Of a DNA stretch of 64,000 bases, positions 9,497 to 16,692 are shown piece by piece. The notes under the pieces are model-generated. The model searched no databases and had not been told where the DNA came from. It saw only the letters and a program-made list of their open reading frames with translations. The stretch is from Pseudomonas sp. efr-133-TYG-5 (GTDB lineage: Bacteria; Pseudomonadota; Gammaproteobacteria; Pseudomonadales; Pseudomonadaceae). Positions within the stretch are counted from its first letter, which is position 1. Each line of letters starts with the position of its first letter. Position numbers and translations under genes: made by a program. Where the stretch lies: positions 248,001-312,000 of the forward strand of contig NZ_JARVSM010000006.1 in the NCBI RefSeq assembly GCF_030209175.1, read 5' to 3'.

Positions 9497-10099
9497 ATGC
9501 ACGCGCCCTGGCAGCCGTTGCTCGATTGGTGGTTCGGACACGCCGAATCACCGGACGACATATCGGCTGACAAGGGCAAGTTGTGGTTCGGCAAGAAAGA
9601 CCGCCAAGACCTCGAGGCGCGAGAGCGTTTCGGGGTCTTTGTCGATCAGGCCCTGGCCGGCGGATTGACCGAGTGGACGCAACGTCCCGAAGGTTGGCTG
9701 GCACTGGTGCTGTTGCTCGATCAACTGCCGCGAATGATCTTTCGCGATTCCCCCAAAGCATTTTCCGGTGATCTGCGCGCGCAGAAACTCGTCGCGCAAG
9801 GCATTGCCGCCGACTTCGACCGGCAATTGAAGCCGATCCAGCGGGTGTTCATTTATCTGGTGTTCGAACACTGCGAAAACCTTGCGGTGCAGAACGAAGC
9901 CGTTTCGCGGTTTATCGATCTGGTGGCAGAACAGCCGGAAGGCGAGCGAGCGGTGTTTGCCGACAATCTGGACTATGCCGAACGGCATCGCAAAGTGATT
10001 GCCCGGTTTGGCCGGTTTCCGCATCGCAATGCGGTGTTGGGGCGGGAGTCGACGGCGGAAGAACTTGAGTTCCTCGCCGGGCCAGGTTCGCGATTCTAA
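9497..10099 (+). CDS. DUF924 family protein
   Basis: This 200-residue soluble protein starts three bases after the fbp stop. It shows the DUF924 hallmarks: an N-terminal LLDWWFG, LLDQLPRMIFRD in the middle (about residues 74-85), FIYLVFEHCENLAVQN and a C-terminal FGRFPHRNAVLGRESTAEE. Members are predicted to be helical and TPR-like. No catalytic residues or substrate are known to me. The tight spacing suggests shared expression with fbp, which alone does not prove a metabolic link. Confidence 0.85.
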   Translation: MHAPWQPLLDWWFGHAESPDDISADKGKLWFGKKDRQDLEARERFGVFVDQALAGGLTEWTQRPEGWLALVLLLDQLPRMIFRDSPKAFSGDLRAQKLVAQGIAADFDRQLKPIQRVFIYLVFEHCENLAVQNEAVSRFIDLVAEQPEGERAVFADNLDYAERHRKVIARFGRFPHRNAVLGRESTAEELEFLAGPGSRF

Positions 10100-10123
10100 A
10101 CTTGCGTTAAGGCTGCTGCCGCC

Positions 10124-10215
10124 TTCGCGAGCAAGCCCGCTCCCACAGTGCCTTATGGTGGAACACATATTGTGTTAACACCGAAGATCCCTGTGGGAGC
10201 GGGCTTGCTCGCGAA
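10124..10215. repeat. REP doublet (REPIN), GGGCTTGC type
   Basis: Inverted units TTCGCGAGCAAGCCCGCTCC and GTGGGAGCGGGCTTGCTCGC flank about 46 bases. It lies between the convergent DUF924 and chemoreceptor genes. Confidence 0.9.
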
Positions 10216-10233
10216 GAGGCCAGTGGTCGCGCC

Positions 10234-12126
10234 TTAGATCCTGAAGCTGCCCACCAGATGCTTCAACCGCGCCGCCTGCTGCTCCAGATCCGCGCAGGCC
10301 CGCAGGGTCGCCTGCAGGTTTTCCACACCTTCCTGGTTCAGCGTGTTGATCTCGTTGATGTCGACGTTGATCGACTCGACCACGGCGGTCTGCTCTTCGG
10401 TGGCGGTGGCCACTGACTGGTTCATGCCGTCGATCTCGCCGATGCGCTGGGTCACGCTGCCCAGGCGTTCGCCGGCCTGGTTGGCGATGCCGACGCTGGT
10501 TTCACTCTCGCGCTGGCTCTCGGTCATGATGCTGACCGCCTGGCGTGCGCCGACCTGCAGCTCTTCGATCATCTTCTGCACTTGCTGCGCCGAATCCTGG
10601 GTGCGGTGGGCGAGGTTGCGTACTTCATCAGCCACCACCGCGAAACCACGGCCGGCCTCACCGGCGCGGGCTGCTTCGATGGCGGCGTTGAGCGCCAGCA
10701 GGTTGGTCTGCTGGGAGATGCTGGTGATCACTTCGAGAATCTGCCCGATGTTCACCGTGTTGCTGTTGAGGGTTTCGATATTGCCGCAGGAGTCGCTGAT
10801 TTTTGCCGACAGCTGCTGCATGGCGTGAATGGTTTTATCCACAACCTGCTGGCCGTCGACCGCCAGGCTGCGCGCGTCGCTGGAATGCTGCGAGGCGAGG
10901 GCGGCGTTCTGGGCGATTTCCTGGGCGGCGGCGCCGAGCTGATTGATGGCCGCCGCGACGCTGTTGGTGCGGCTCGCCTGCTGGTCGGAGTTGTACATCG
11001 ACGAGTTCGACGCCGCGACCACGCGCAGGGCGACTTCATTGACCTGGCCGGTGGCCGAGGACACTTCGCGGATCGAGGTATGAATACGCTCGACGAATCG
11101 GTTGAACGACACGCCCAGCGCACCGAATTCATCGTGGCCGTGGATGGTCAGGCGCTTGGTCAGGTCGCCTTCGCCCTCGGCGATGTCATGCATCGCGCGA
11201 CCCATGGTCAGCAGCGGCTGCATCAGCACGCGAATCAGCATGCCGAGCAGGGCGATGATGATGACCACGGCGATGACCATGGCGATCAGCGCCGAGGTAC
11301 GGAATTCGCTGAGCATCGAGAACGCGGTGTCTTTGTCCAGCACCAGCGCGACGTACCAGTCGGCCGACGGCACGCCGTTGACGCGGGTGAAGGAGATCAG
11401 TTGGGTCTTGCCGTCGAACTCGACTTCCTTCAGGCCCGGGCTGACCTTGGGCGCGCCGTTCGGGTAGGCCTCGGCGAGGGTCTTGAGCACCAGTTTGCTG
11501 TCCGGGTGAATCAGGATCTTGCCTTCGCTGCTGACGATGAAGGCGTGACCGTGGCCGCCGAAGTTCAGCGAGTTGATGATCGCGCTGACGCTGGTCAGGT
11601 CGATGTCGGCACCGGCGACGCCGATCATCTGGCCCTGGCGCTGCACCGGGGTGGCGACGGTGATCACCAGTTTGCCCGACGACGCCGCGATGTACGGTTC
11701 GGTGACGATGGTCTGCTGGGCGCTGTTGGCGGCCTTGTACCAGCCGCGGGCGCGCGGGTCGTAATCCGGCGCGCGGTTGCCGGCCGGCACGGAGAACATC
11801 ACGCCGTCGGCACCGCCGAAATAGCTGAGCTGGAAATTGCCGGTGTAGGCCGGCAGGTCGATGATGCGCTTGAGGCTGGCGGGTGCGCTACCGTCGGCGG
11901 CGACCTGCTGTGCCAGCGATTGCAGCAGCTGGATGCGGCTCTCCAGCCAGGTCTGGATGTTGCTGGTGGTCAGGCTGCCGAGTTCCTGCATCGAGGCATC
12001 GGTGCTGCTGCGCAGGGTTTCGCGCTGGCGATAGTCGTTGAACAGAATAAAACAGGCGAACGCAACGGCCACCACGAGGGCGGCGGCCAGCAGGATCTTG
12101 TGGCTGAATTTCATGTTTCTGGTCAT
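10234..12126 (-). CDS. Methyl-accepting chemotaxis protein, dCache amino-acid receptor (PctA/CtaA-like)
   Basis: This 630-residue transducer has a membrane helix at about 10-30, a periplasmic dCache_1 sensor to about 285, a second helix, HAMP, and a cytoplasmic signalling domain with the hairpin tip QQTNLLALNAAIEAARAGEAG. The sensor carries the full set of amino-acid-contacting residues known from PctA: Tyr122, Arg127, Trp129, Tyr130, Tyr145 and Asp174, each shifted by one from PctA numbering. It should therefore sense free L-amino acids and signal to CheA/CheW. The ATG at 12126 gives an N-terminus of the expected length; an ATG at 12114 is possible. The gene is monocistronic, and no che genes lie nearby. 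Confidence 0.9.
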   Translation of the reverse strand: MTRNMKFSHKILLAAALVVAVAFACFILFNDYRQRETLRSSTDASMQELGSLTTSNIQTWLESRIQLLQSLAQQVAADGSAPASLKRIIDLPAYTGNFQLSYFGGADGVMFSVPAGNRAPDYDPRARGWYKAANSAQQTIVTEPYIAASSGKLVITVATPVQRQGQMIGVAGADIDLTSVSAIINSLNFGGHGHAFIVSSEGKILIHPDSKLVLKTLAEAYPNGAPKVSPGLKEVEFDGKTQLISFTRVNGVPSADWYVALVLDKDTAFSMLSEFRTSALIAMVIAVVIIIALLGMLIRVLMQPLLTMGRAMHDIAEGEGDLTKRLTIHGHDEFGALGVSFNRFVERIHTSIREVSSATGQVNEVALRVVAASNSSMYNSDQQASRTNSVAAAINQLGAAAQEIAQNAALASQHSSDARSLAVDGQQVVDKTIHAMQQLSAKISDSCGNIETLNSNTVNIGQILEVITSISQQTNLLALNAAIEAARAGEAGRGFAVVADEVRNLAHRTQDSAQQVQKMIEELQVGARQAVSIMTESQRESETSVGIANQAGERLGSVTQRIGEIDGMNQSVATATEEQTAVVESINVDINEINTLNQEGVENLQATLRACADLEQQAARLKHLVGSFRI

Positions 12127-12407
12127 TAAGGGAGCTACCGCGAAGGGGCTGGTCAAGAAAGGGCGGCAATTTGCCACAACCGGGGGCTTTGCGCTGCTCT
12201 TATTTCGACCGCGCGGCGCCAAAGATTAGGCGGCTGTGACGAAATGCGACGAAATGCGCAATAGCCCCACAAAGTATCTGATTTCTCGGCAAAAGCCGGA
12301 CGAGCGGCCAGAGAAATAGCCGCCCGGCGAGGGAACCAGATGACACTTTTCTCTTCTAAGCTTCTGGTTGGCACCATGCCATCCCCCCTCGTTCCAGGAG
12401 TTACACC

Positions 12408-12662
12408 ATGTCGCTGCGATCTATCGCCCTTCTGTCCTTTTGCGTGCTGCTGGCCGCATGCAGCAAGGTCAACCAGGAAAACTACGCCAAGCTGTCCGCC
12501 GGCATGGCCAAGGCCGAGGTTGAGACGCTGCTCGGCAAACCGACCGATTGCTCGGGCGCGCTCGGCATGTCCAGTTGCACCTGGGGCGACAAGAACAGCT
12601 TTATCAGCGTGCAGTACGCCGGTGACAAAGTGCTGATGTTTTCCGGCCAAGGCCTGAAGTAA
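12408..12662 (+). CDS. Small outer-membrane-type lipoprotein (BamE/DUF3862-like fold)
   Basis: The 84-residue precursor has a lipobox LAAC with the lipidated cysteine at 18, followed by Ser-Lys. The mature part (AKLSAGMAKAEVETLLGKPTDC, then a Cys-containing strand and an aromatic-rich end) follows the two-helix, three-strand pattern of BamE/SmpA-like DUF3862 proteins. A cysteine pair around CSGALGMSSC may form a disulphide. It lies 31 bases before the lipocalin gene, so the two may form an operon. The function is unknown. Confidence 0.8.
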   Translation: MSLRSIALLSFCVLLAACSKVNQENYAKLSAGMAKAEVETLLGKPTDCSGALGMSSCTWGDKNSFISVQYAGDKVLMFSGQGLK

Positions 12663-12693
12663 ACCGGGGCTACGCGCCCACGGGAGTAAAACA

Positions 12694-13263
12694 ATGAAGC
12701 GGTTATTGCTTGTCCTTTTTGCCGGCCTGGTACTGGCCGGCTGCGCCACTCACGGTGAAGATCCGCTGGCGCCGAAGACGGTCAACAGCGTCAATCTCAA
12801 GCGTTATCAGGGCACCTGGTACGAGCTGGCGCGCCTGCCGATGTATTTCCAGCGCAATTGCGCGCAATCCGAAGCCCACTATTCGCTCAAGCCGGACGGC
12901 AACGTCGATGTGCTCAACCGCTGCCTGACTGCCGACTGGCAATGGGAAGAGGCCAAGGGCACGGCTTATCCACAGGTGCCGGGCAAGACCGACAAATTGT
13001 GGGTCGAGTTCGATACGTGGTTCTCGCGGCTGATTCCGGGCGTGGCGAAGGGGCAATACTGGGTGTTGTATGTCAGCGACGACTACAAGACCGCTATCGT
13101 CGGCGACCCGAGCCGCAAGTACCTGTGGCTGCTGTCGCGCACGCCGACCGTCAACGGTGTAGTGCGCGAGGAGCTGCTGAGCAAGGCACGCCAGCAGGGC
13201 TACGACACCACGCGACTGATCTGGCGTGCGTCGGACCGGCAGATGGCCAAGACCTCGAACTGA
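12694..13263 (+). CDS. blc: Outer membrane lipocalin (Blc family)
   Basis: This 189-residue lipoprotein has signal peptide MKRLLLVLFAGLVLAGC with lipidated Cys17 followed by Ala, which predicts outer-membrane sorting. The lipocalin signature GTWYE is at residues 40-44, and YWVLYVSDDYKTAIVGDPSRKYLWLLSRTP is the conserved C-terminal barrel region. Blc proteins bind fatty acids or lysophospholipids and are linked to envelope stress. GGAG lies about eight bases before the ATG. It follows another lipoprotein gene by 31 bases. Confidence 0.92.
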   Translation: MKRLLLVLFAGLVLAGCATHGEDPLAPKTVNSVNLKRYQGTWYELARLPMYFQRNCAQSEAHYSLKPDGNVDVLNRCLTADWQWEEAKGTAYPQVPGKTDKLWVEFDTWFSRLIPGVAKGQYWVLYVSDDYKTAIVGDPSRKYLWLLSRTPTVNGVVREELLSKARQQGYDTTRLIWRASDRQMAKTSN

Positions 13264-13282
13264 GCATCGGCAAAGATCAAAT

Positions 13283-13370
13283 GTGGGAGCGGGCTTGCCC
13301 GCGAAGAGGGCGTGTCAGTTGACTGAAATATCGACTGATACACCGCTTTCGCGAGCAAGCCCGCTCCCAC
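13283..13370. repeat. REP doublet (REPIN), GGGCTTGC type
   Basis: Units GTGGGAGCGGGCTTGCCCGC and TTCGCGAGCAAGCCCGCTCC face each other between the convergent blc and hutF genes. Confidence 0.9.
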
Positions 13371-13383
13371 ATTTCGTTTCGTG

Positions 13384-14748
13384 TCAGCCTAAAAGTTCGC
13401 GCAGTACCTGGGTGAACGCCCGGGCACTCGCTTCTTCACCCGCATGCCGGCCATCACGCACCACCCACTGACCGTTGACCAGCACATCGCGCACCTGGCG
13501 ATCGCCGCCGGCGAACAGCCAGCGATTGAGAATGCCGTCGCCACTGGCCGTGGCCAGATACGGATCGCTGCCATCGAGCACGATCCAGTCGGCGCGCTTG
13601 CCGACTTCCAGGGCGCCGATCGGCTGCCCCAGTGCCTGGGCGCCGCCCTCCAGTGCCGCGTCATACAAGGTGCGGCCGACCATCGGCTGATCCGTCCCGT
13701 ACAGACGGTTACGCCGTTGATCGCGCAGGCGCTGGCCGTATTCCAGCCAGCGCAATTCCTCGACCACGCTGAGCGACACGTGGCTGTCGGAACCGATACC
13801 CATGCGCCCGCCCTGGGCAAGGAAATCCACCGCCGGGAAGATGCCGTCGCCGAGGTTGGCTTCGGTGGTCAGGCACAGACCGGCGATGGCTCGACTCCTG
13901 GCCATCAGCGAGACTTCTTCCGCGTTGGCGTGAGTGGCGTGAACCAGGCACCAGCGCTGATCGACCTCGGCATTTTCGTACAGCCACTGCAACGGCCGCC
14001 GACCGCTCCAGCTCAGGCAGTCGTCGACTTCCTTCTGCTGTTCGGCGATGTGGATGTGCACCGGGCATTGCCGGTCGCTGGCCGCCAGCACGTCGCTGAT
14101 CTGCTGCGGCGTCACCGCGCGCAGCGAGTGGAAGCACAGGCCCAGCGATTGCGCCGGTTGCTGCGCCAGTAAAGGCTGCAGGCGCGATTGCAGGTTCAGG
14201 TAGTTTTCCGTGCTGTTGATGAACCGCCGCTGGCCGTCATTGGGCGTCTGGCCGCCAAAACCCGAGTGGCTGTAGAGCACCGGCAGCAGGGTCAGGCCGA
14301 TGCCGCTTTCACCGGCCGCCTGGCTGATGCGCAGCGCCAGTTCGGCGGGGTCGGCATACGGCTGGCCGTTCTGGTCGTGGTGCACATAGTGGAATTCGGC
14401 CACCGAGGTGTAACCGGCCTTGAGCATTTCGATGTACAGCTGACGGGCGATTACACCGAGTTGATCGGGGCTGATTTTGCCGACCAGGCGATACATCAGA
14501 TCGCGCCAGGTCCAGAAACTGTCGTTGGGATTGCCGGCCACTTCCGCCAGTCCCGCCATCGCGCGCTGGAAGGCGTGGGAGTGCAGGTTCGGCATCCCCG
14601 GCAACAGCGGGCCCTTCAGCCGTTCAGCGCCATCTGCGGTGGAATCGGCCTGGATTCTGGTCAGCAGGCCATCGGCGCTGACCTCAATACGTACATCGTT
14701 GGCCCATCCGTTAGGCAGCAGTGCGCGTTCGGCAAAGAAGGCGGACAT
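13384..14748 (-). CDS. hutF: Formimidoylglutamate deiminase
   Basis: The 454-residue amidohydrolase converts N-formimino-L-glutamate to N-formyl-L-glutamate and ammonia, the fourth step of the five-step histidine pathway. The metal-binding motif NLHSHAFQRAM has its histidines at 56 and 58; GIGSDSHVSLS supplies the C-terminal aspartate. The length matches other HutF proteins. The ATG at 14748 (MSAFFAERALL) is chosen over one five codons upstream because it gives the usual N-terminus. It is read away from hutC, and a HutC-type palindrome lies in the shared 107-bp region. Confidence 0.95.
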   Translation of the reverse strand: MSAFFAERALLPNGWANDVRIEVSADGLLTRIQADSTADGAERLKGPLLPGMPNLHSHAFQRAMAGLAEVAGNPNDSFWTWRDLMYRLVGKISPDQLGVIARQLYIEMLKAGYTSVAEFHYVHHDQNGQPYADPAELALRISQAAGESGIGLTLLPVLYSHSGFGGQTPNDGQRRFINSTENYLNLQSRLQPLLAQQPAQSLGLCFHSLRAVTPQQISDVLAASDRQCPVHIHIAEQQKEVDDCLSWSGRRPLQWLYENAEVDQRWCLVHATHANAEEVSLMARSRAIAGLCLTTEANLGDGIFPAVDFLAQGGRMGIGSDSHVSLSVVEELRWLEYGQRLRDQRRNRLYGTDQPMVGRTLYDAALEGGAQALGQPIGALEVGKRADWIVLDGSDPYLATASGDGILNRWLFAGGDRQVRDVLVNGQWVVRDGRHAGEEASARAFTQVLRELLG

Positions 14749-14773
14749 GGTTCGGCACCCCATCGTGTGTTAT

Positions 14774-14799
14774 TTGTATATACATATACAGACGTTTGC
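14774..14799. promoter_or_regulatory. HutC-type operator in the hutF-hutC intergenic region
   Basis: TTGTATATACA (14774-14784) contains the perfect palindrome TGTATATACA, and a second TATACA follows. It lies 26 bases upstream of hutF and about 70 bases upstream of hutC. The same block, with the same downstream AGACG, recurs before hutU (21 of 26 positions agree). GntR/HutC regulators bind TGTA...TACA palindromes, so repression and autoregulation by HutC are likely. Confidence 0.75.
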
Positions 14800-14855
14800 C
14801 TGCCCGGTAAACTCCGGCAAGCTAGCAACCTTCATCAAACGAACAGGGATCAACC

Positions 14856-15605
14856 GTGCCGACTCCGCCTCCAGTCTCCCCGTTGGCCGCGAACATGGGC
14901 GACAGTCCGGCGCCCTTGTACGCCCGCGTCAAACAGATGATCACCCAGCAGATCGACAGCGGTAACTGGCCGCCGCACTACCGCGTGCCGTCCGAGAGCG
15001 AGCTGGTCAGCCAGCTCGGTTTCAGCCGCATGACCATCAACCGTGCGCTGCGCGAGATGACCGCCGACGGTCTGCTGGTGCGTATGCAGGGCGTCGGCAC
15101 GTTCGTCGCCGAGCCGAAAAGCCAGTCCGCGCTGTTCGAAGTGCACAACATCGCCGACGAAATCGCCTCCCGCGGCCATCGCCACACGTGCCAGGTGATC
15201 ACCCTCGAAGAAGAGGCCGCCGGTTCCGAGCGCGCCCTGGCCCTGGACATGCGCGAAGGGCAGAAGGTTTTCCACTCGCTGATCGTGCATTACGAAAACG
15301 ACATTCCGGTGCAAATCGAAGACCGTTTCGTCAACGCCCTGGTCGCCCCGGAATACCTCAAGCAGGATTTCACCCTGCAAACGCCGTACGCCTACCTGAA
15401 TCAGGTCGCGCCGCTGACCGAAGGCGAGCACGTGGTCGAAGCGATCCTCGCCGAGCCGTCCGAGTGCAAGCTGCTGCAGATTGAAAAGGGCGAGCCGTGC
15501 CTGCTGATCCGTCGCCGTACGTGGTCGGGGCGTCAGCCAGTGACGGCGGCGCGTCTGATCCACCCCGGTTCCCGTCATCGTCTGGAAGGACGCTTTCACA
15601 AATGA
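14856..15605 (+). CDS. hutC: Histidine utilisation repressor, GntR/HutC family
   Basis: This 249-residue regulator has a GntR winged helix at about 20-85 (LYARVKQMITQQIDSG, then YRVPSESELVSQLGFSRMT) and a UTRA effector domain at about 105-245. In the family, HutC binds hut operators and is released by urocanate. Translation probably starts at the GTG at 14856, with a weak AGGGA just upstream. Its TGA overlaps the ATG of hutD, so the two are coupled. It diverges from hutF over the palindromic site it probably binds. Confidence 0.94.
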   Translation: MPTPPPVSPLAANMGDSPAPLYARVKQMITQQIDSGNWPPHYRVPSESELVSQLGFSRMTINRALREMTADGLLVRMQGVGTFVAEPKSQSALFEVHNIADEIASRGHRHTCQVITLEEEAAGSERALALDMREGQKVFHSLIVHYENDIPVQIEDRFVNALVAPEYLKQDFTLQTPYAYLNQVAPLTEGEHVVEAILAEPSECKLLQIEKGEPCLLIRRRTWSGRQPVTAARLIHPGSRHRLEGRFHK

Positions 15606-16171
15606 ATGGTTTGAAAGTTCTACGCGCCGAGGGTTACCCGCGCATGCCGTGGAAAAACGGCGGCGGCAGCACCGAGGAAATCACCCGCGACAGCGGTGCC
15701 GGCCTCGAGGGCTTCGGCTGGCGCCTGTCGATTGCCGACATCGCCGAGTCCGGTGGTTTCTCCACCTTCGCCGGTTATCAGCGAGTGATCACCGTACTGC
15801 AGGGCGATGGCATGACCCTGTGCGTCGACGGTGAAGAGACGCGGCCGCTGTTAGCGCTGGACCCGTTTGCGTTCAGCGGTGAAAGCCAGGTGTCCTGCAC
15901 GTTGCTCGGCGGGGCGATCCGCGATTTCAATCTGATCTACGCACCGCAGCGCTACAGCGCGCGATTGCAGTGGCTGGACGCTGAGCAGCGGTTTTTCAGT
16001 TCGGCGAGCACCGTGCTGGTCTTCAGCGTCAGCGAACTGCTGGAGGTCACGGTCGGTGACAGTGCATCGCAACTCGGCCGTCATGATTGCCTGCAGCTGG
16101 ACGGTAACACCGCGCTGACGGAGATCGCCGTCAATGCCGGTTGCTGCGTGATCGAGCTGTCCCCGCGCTGA
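15602..16171 (+). CDS. hutD: HutD family cupin protein
   Basis: The 189-residue protein starts with an ATG overlapping the hutC stop (ATGA). It has the HutD N-terminal signature YPRMPWKNGGGSTEEIT and GFGWRLSIADIAESGGFSTF; members are bicupins. Mutant work in P. fluorescens, as I recall it, suggests HutD limits or buffers hut expression, perhaps by binding an intermediate; no enzymatic role is established. A strong terminator lies 145 bases downstream, ahead of the hutU promoter. Confidence 0.92.
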   Translation: MNGLKVLRAEGYPRMPWKNGGGSTEEITRDSGAGLEGFGWRLSIADIAESGGFSTFAGYQRVITVLQGDGMTLCVDGEETRPLLALDPFAFSGESQVSCTLLGGAIRDFNLIYAPQRYSARLQWLDAEQRFFSSASTVLVFSVSELLEVTVGDSASQLGRHDCLQLDGNTALTEIAVNAGCCVIELSPR

Positions 16172-16182
16172 TCCTCCCTTCT

Positions 16183-16303
16183 GATCGTTCCCACGTCGGG
16201 GCGTCTAATCGTCCGCTTGGCACTGCCTCTCATGACGCTCGGCGTCACAGAGCGGACGCGGAGCGTACATGGCGGCATTCCCACGCAAAGCGTGGCAACG
16301 ATC
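16183..16303. repeat. Nested-palindrome repeat, GATCGTTCCCACG family (degenerate copy)
   Basis: The element begins GATCGTTCCCACG and ends CGTGGCAACGATC, with inner arms GACGCTCGGCGTC and GGACGCGGAGCGT. It is a worn copy of the elements at 28247 and 39505. It lies between hutD and the terminator. Confidence 0.75.
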
Positions 16304-16315
16304 AAAGAGCGATGC

Positions 16316-16349
16316 AAAAACCGCTGCTTTAAAGGCAGCGGTTTTTTTT
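16316..16349 (+). terminator. Rho-independent terminator after hutCD
   Basis: CCGCTGC (16321-16327) pairs with GCAGCGG (16335-16341), preceded by five A and followed by eight T. It insulates hutCD from the hutU promoter. In reverse it also has a T-run and could work on both strands. Confidence 0.9.
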
Positions 16350-16380
16350 CGTCCCGACGTTCCCGAAATGCGCACCAACT

Positions 16381-16426
16381 TGTTACCGAACGCCCCAGCG
16401 TGGCGCAAAACCGCGCTTGCGTAACA
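16381..16426 (+). promoter_or_regulatory. Inverted TGTTAC / GTAACA half sites upstream of hutU
   Basis: TGTTAC (16381-16386) and GTAACA (16421-16426) are exact inverted copies, 40 bases centre to centre, some 140-185 bases upstream of the predicted sigma-54 start. Such half sites resemble those I recall for the activator CbrB, which is reported to drive hutU in P. fluorescens. The spacing is wider than I would expect for one site, so this is tentative. Confidence 0.4.
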
Positions 16427-16538
16427 GCCGCACACTGGCCCCGGACAGCCCCGGGAAAATTTTCATCTACGCCGCAACCCTTGTCTCAGGCGCTCTGCAG
16501 CCCTTCCTGCCGTTTTTCTTGAACGCTCCACCAACAAG

Positions 16539-16555
16539 TTGGCCGCTTGATTGCA
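16539..16555 (+). promoter_or_regulatory. Predicted sigma-54 (-24/-12) promoter of the hutU operon
   Basis: TTGGCCGCTTGATTGCA has GG at 16541-16542 and GC at 16553-16554 with exactly ten bases between, and keeps TGGC and TTGCA of the RpoN consensus. Start of transcription would fall near 16566, giving a leader of about 127 bases. RpoN and CbrB dependence of hutU has been reported in P. fluorescens. Confidence 0.65.
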
Positions 16556-16559
16556 TATG

Positions 16560-16573
16560 CTTGTATGTACAAG
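16560..16573. promoter_or_regulatory. HutC-type operator overlapping the hutU transcription start
   Basis: CTTGTATGTACAAG is palindromic except at the centre and shares TTGTATnTACA plus a downstream AGACG with the hutF/hutC site. It is centred on the start predicted from the -24/-12 element. Confidence 0.72.
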
Positions 16574-16692
16574 TAAAGACGTATGCGTATAAGTCCGCAG
16601 CGTCGACTGATTCGCTTGTCGTGCATTGATGCGCACAGGCTGCTTGCCCACTGCCAGGGTTGGTTTGAATTGATTGCTGAGGAGTCTTTTTC

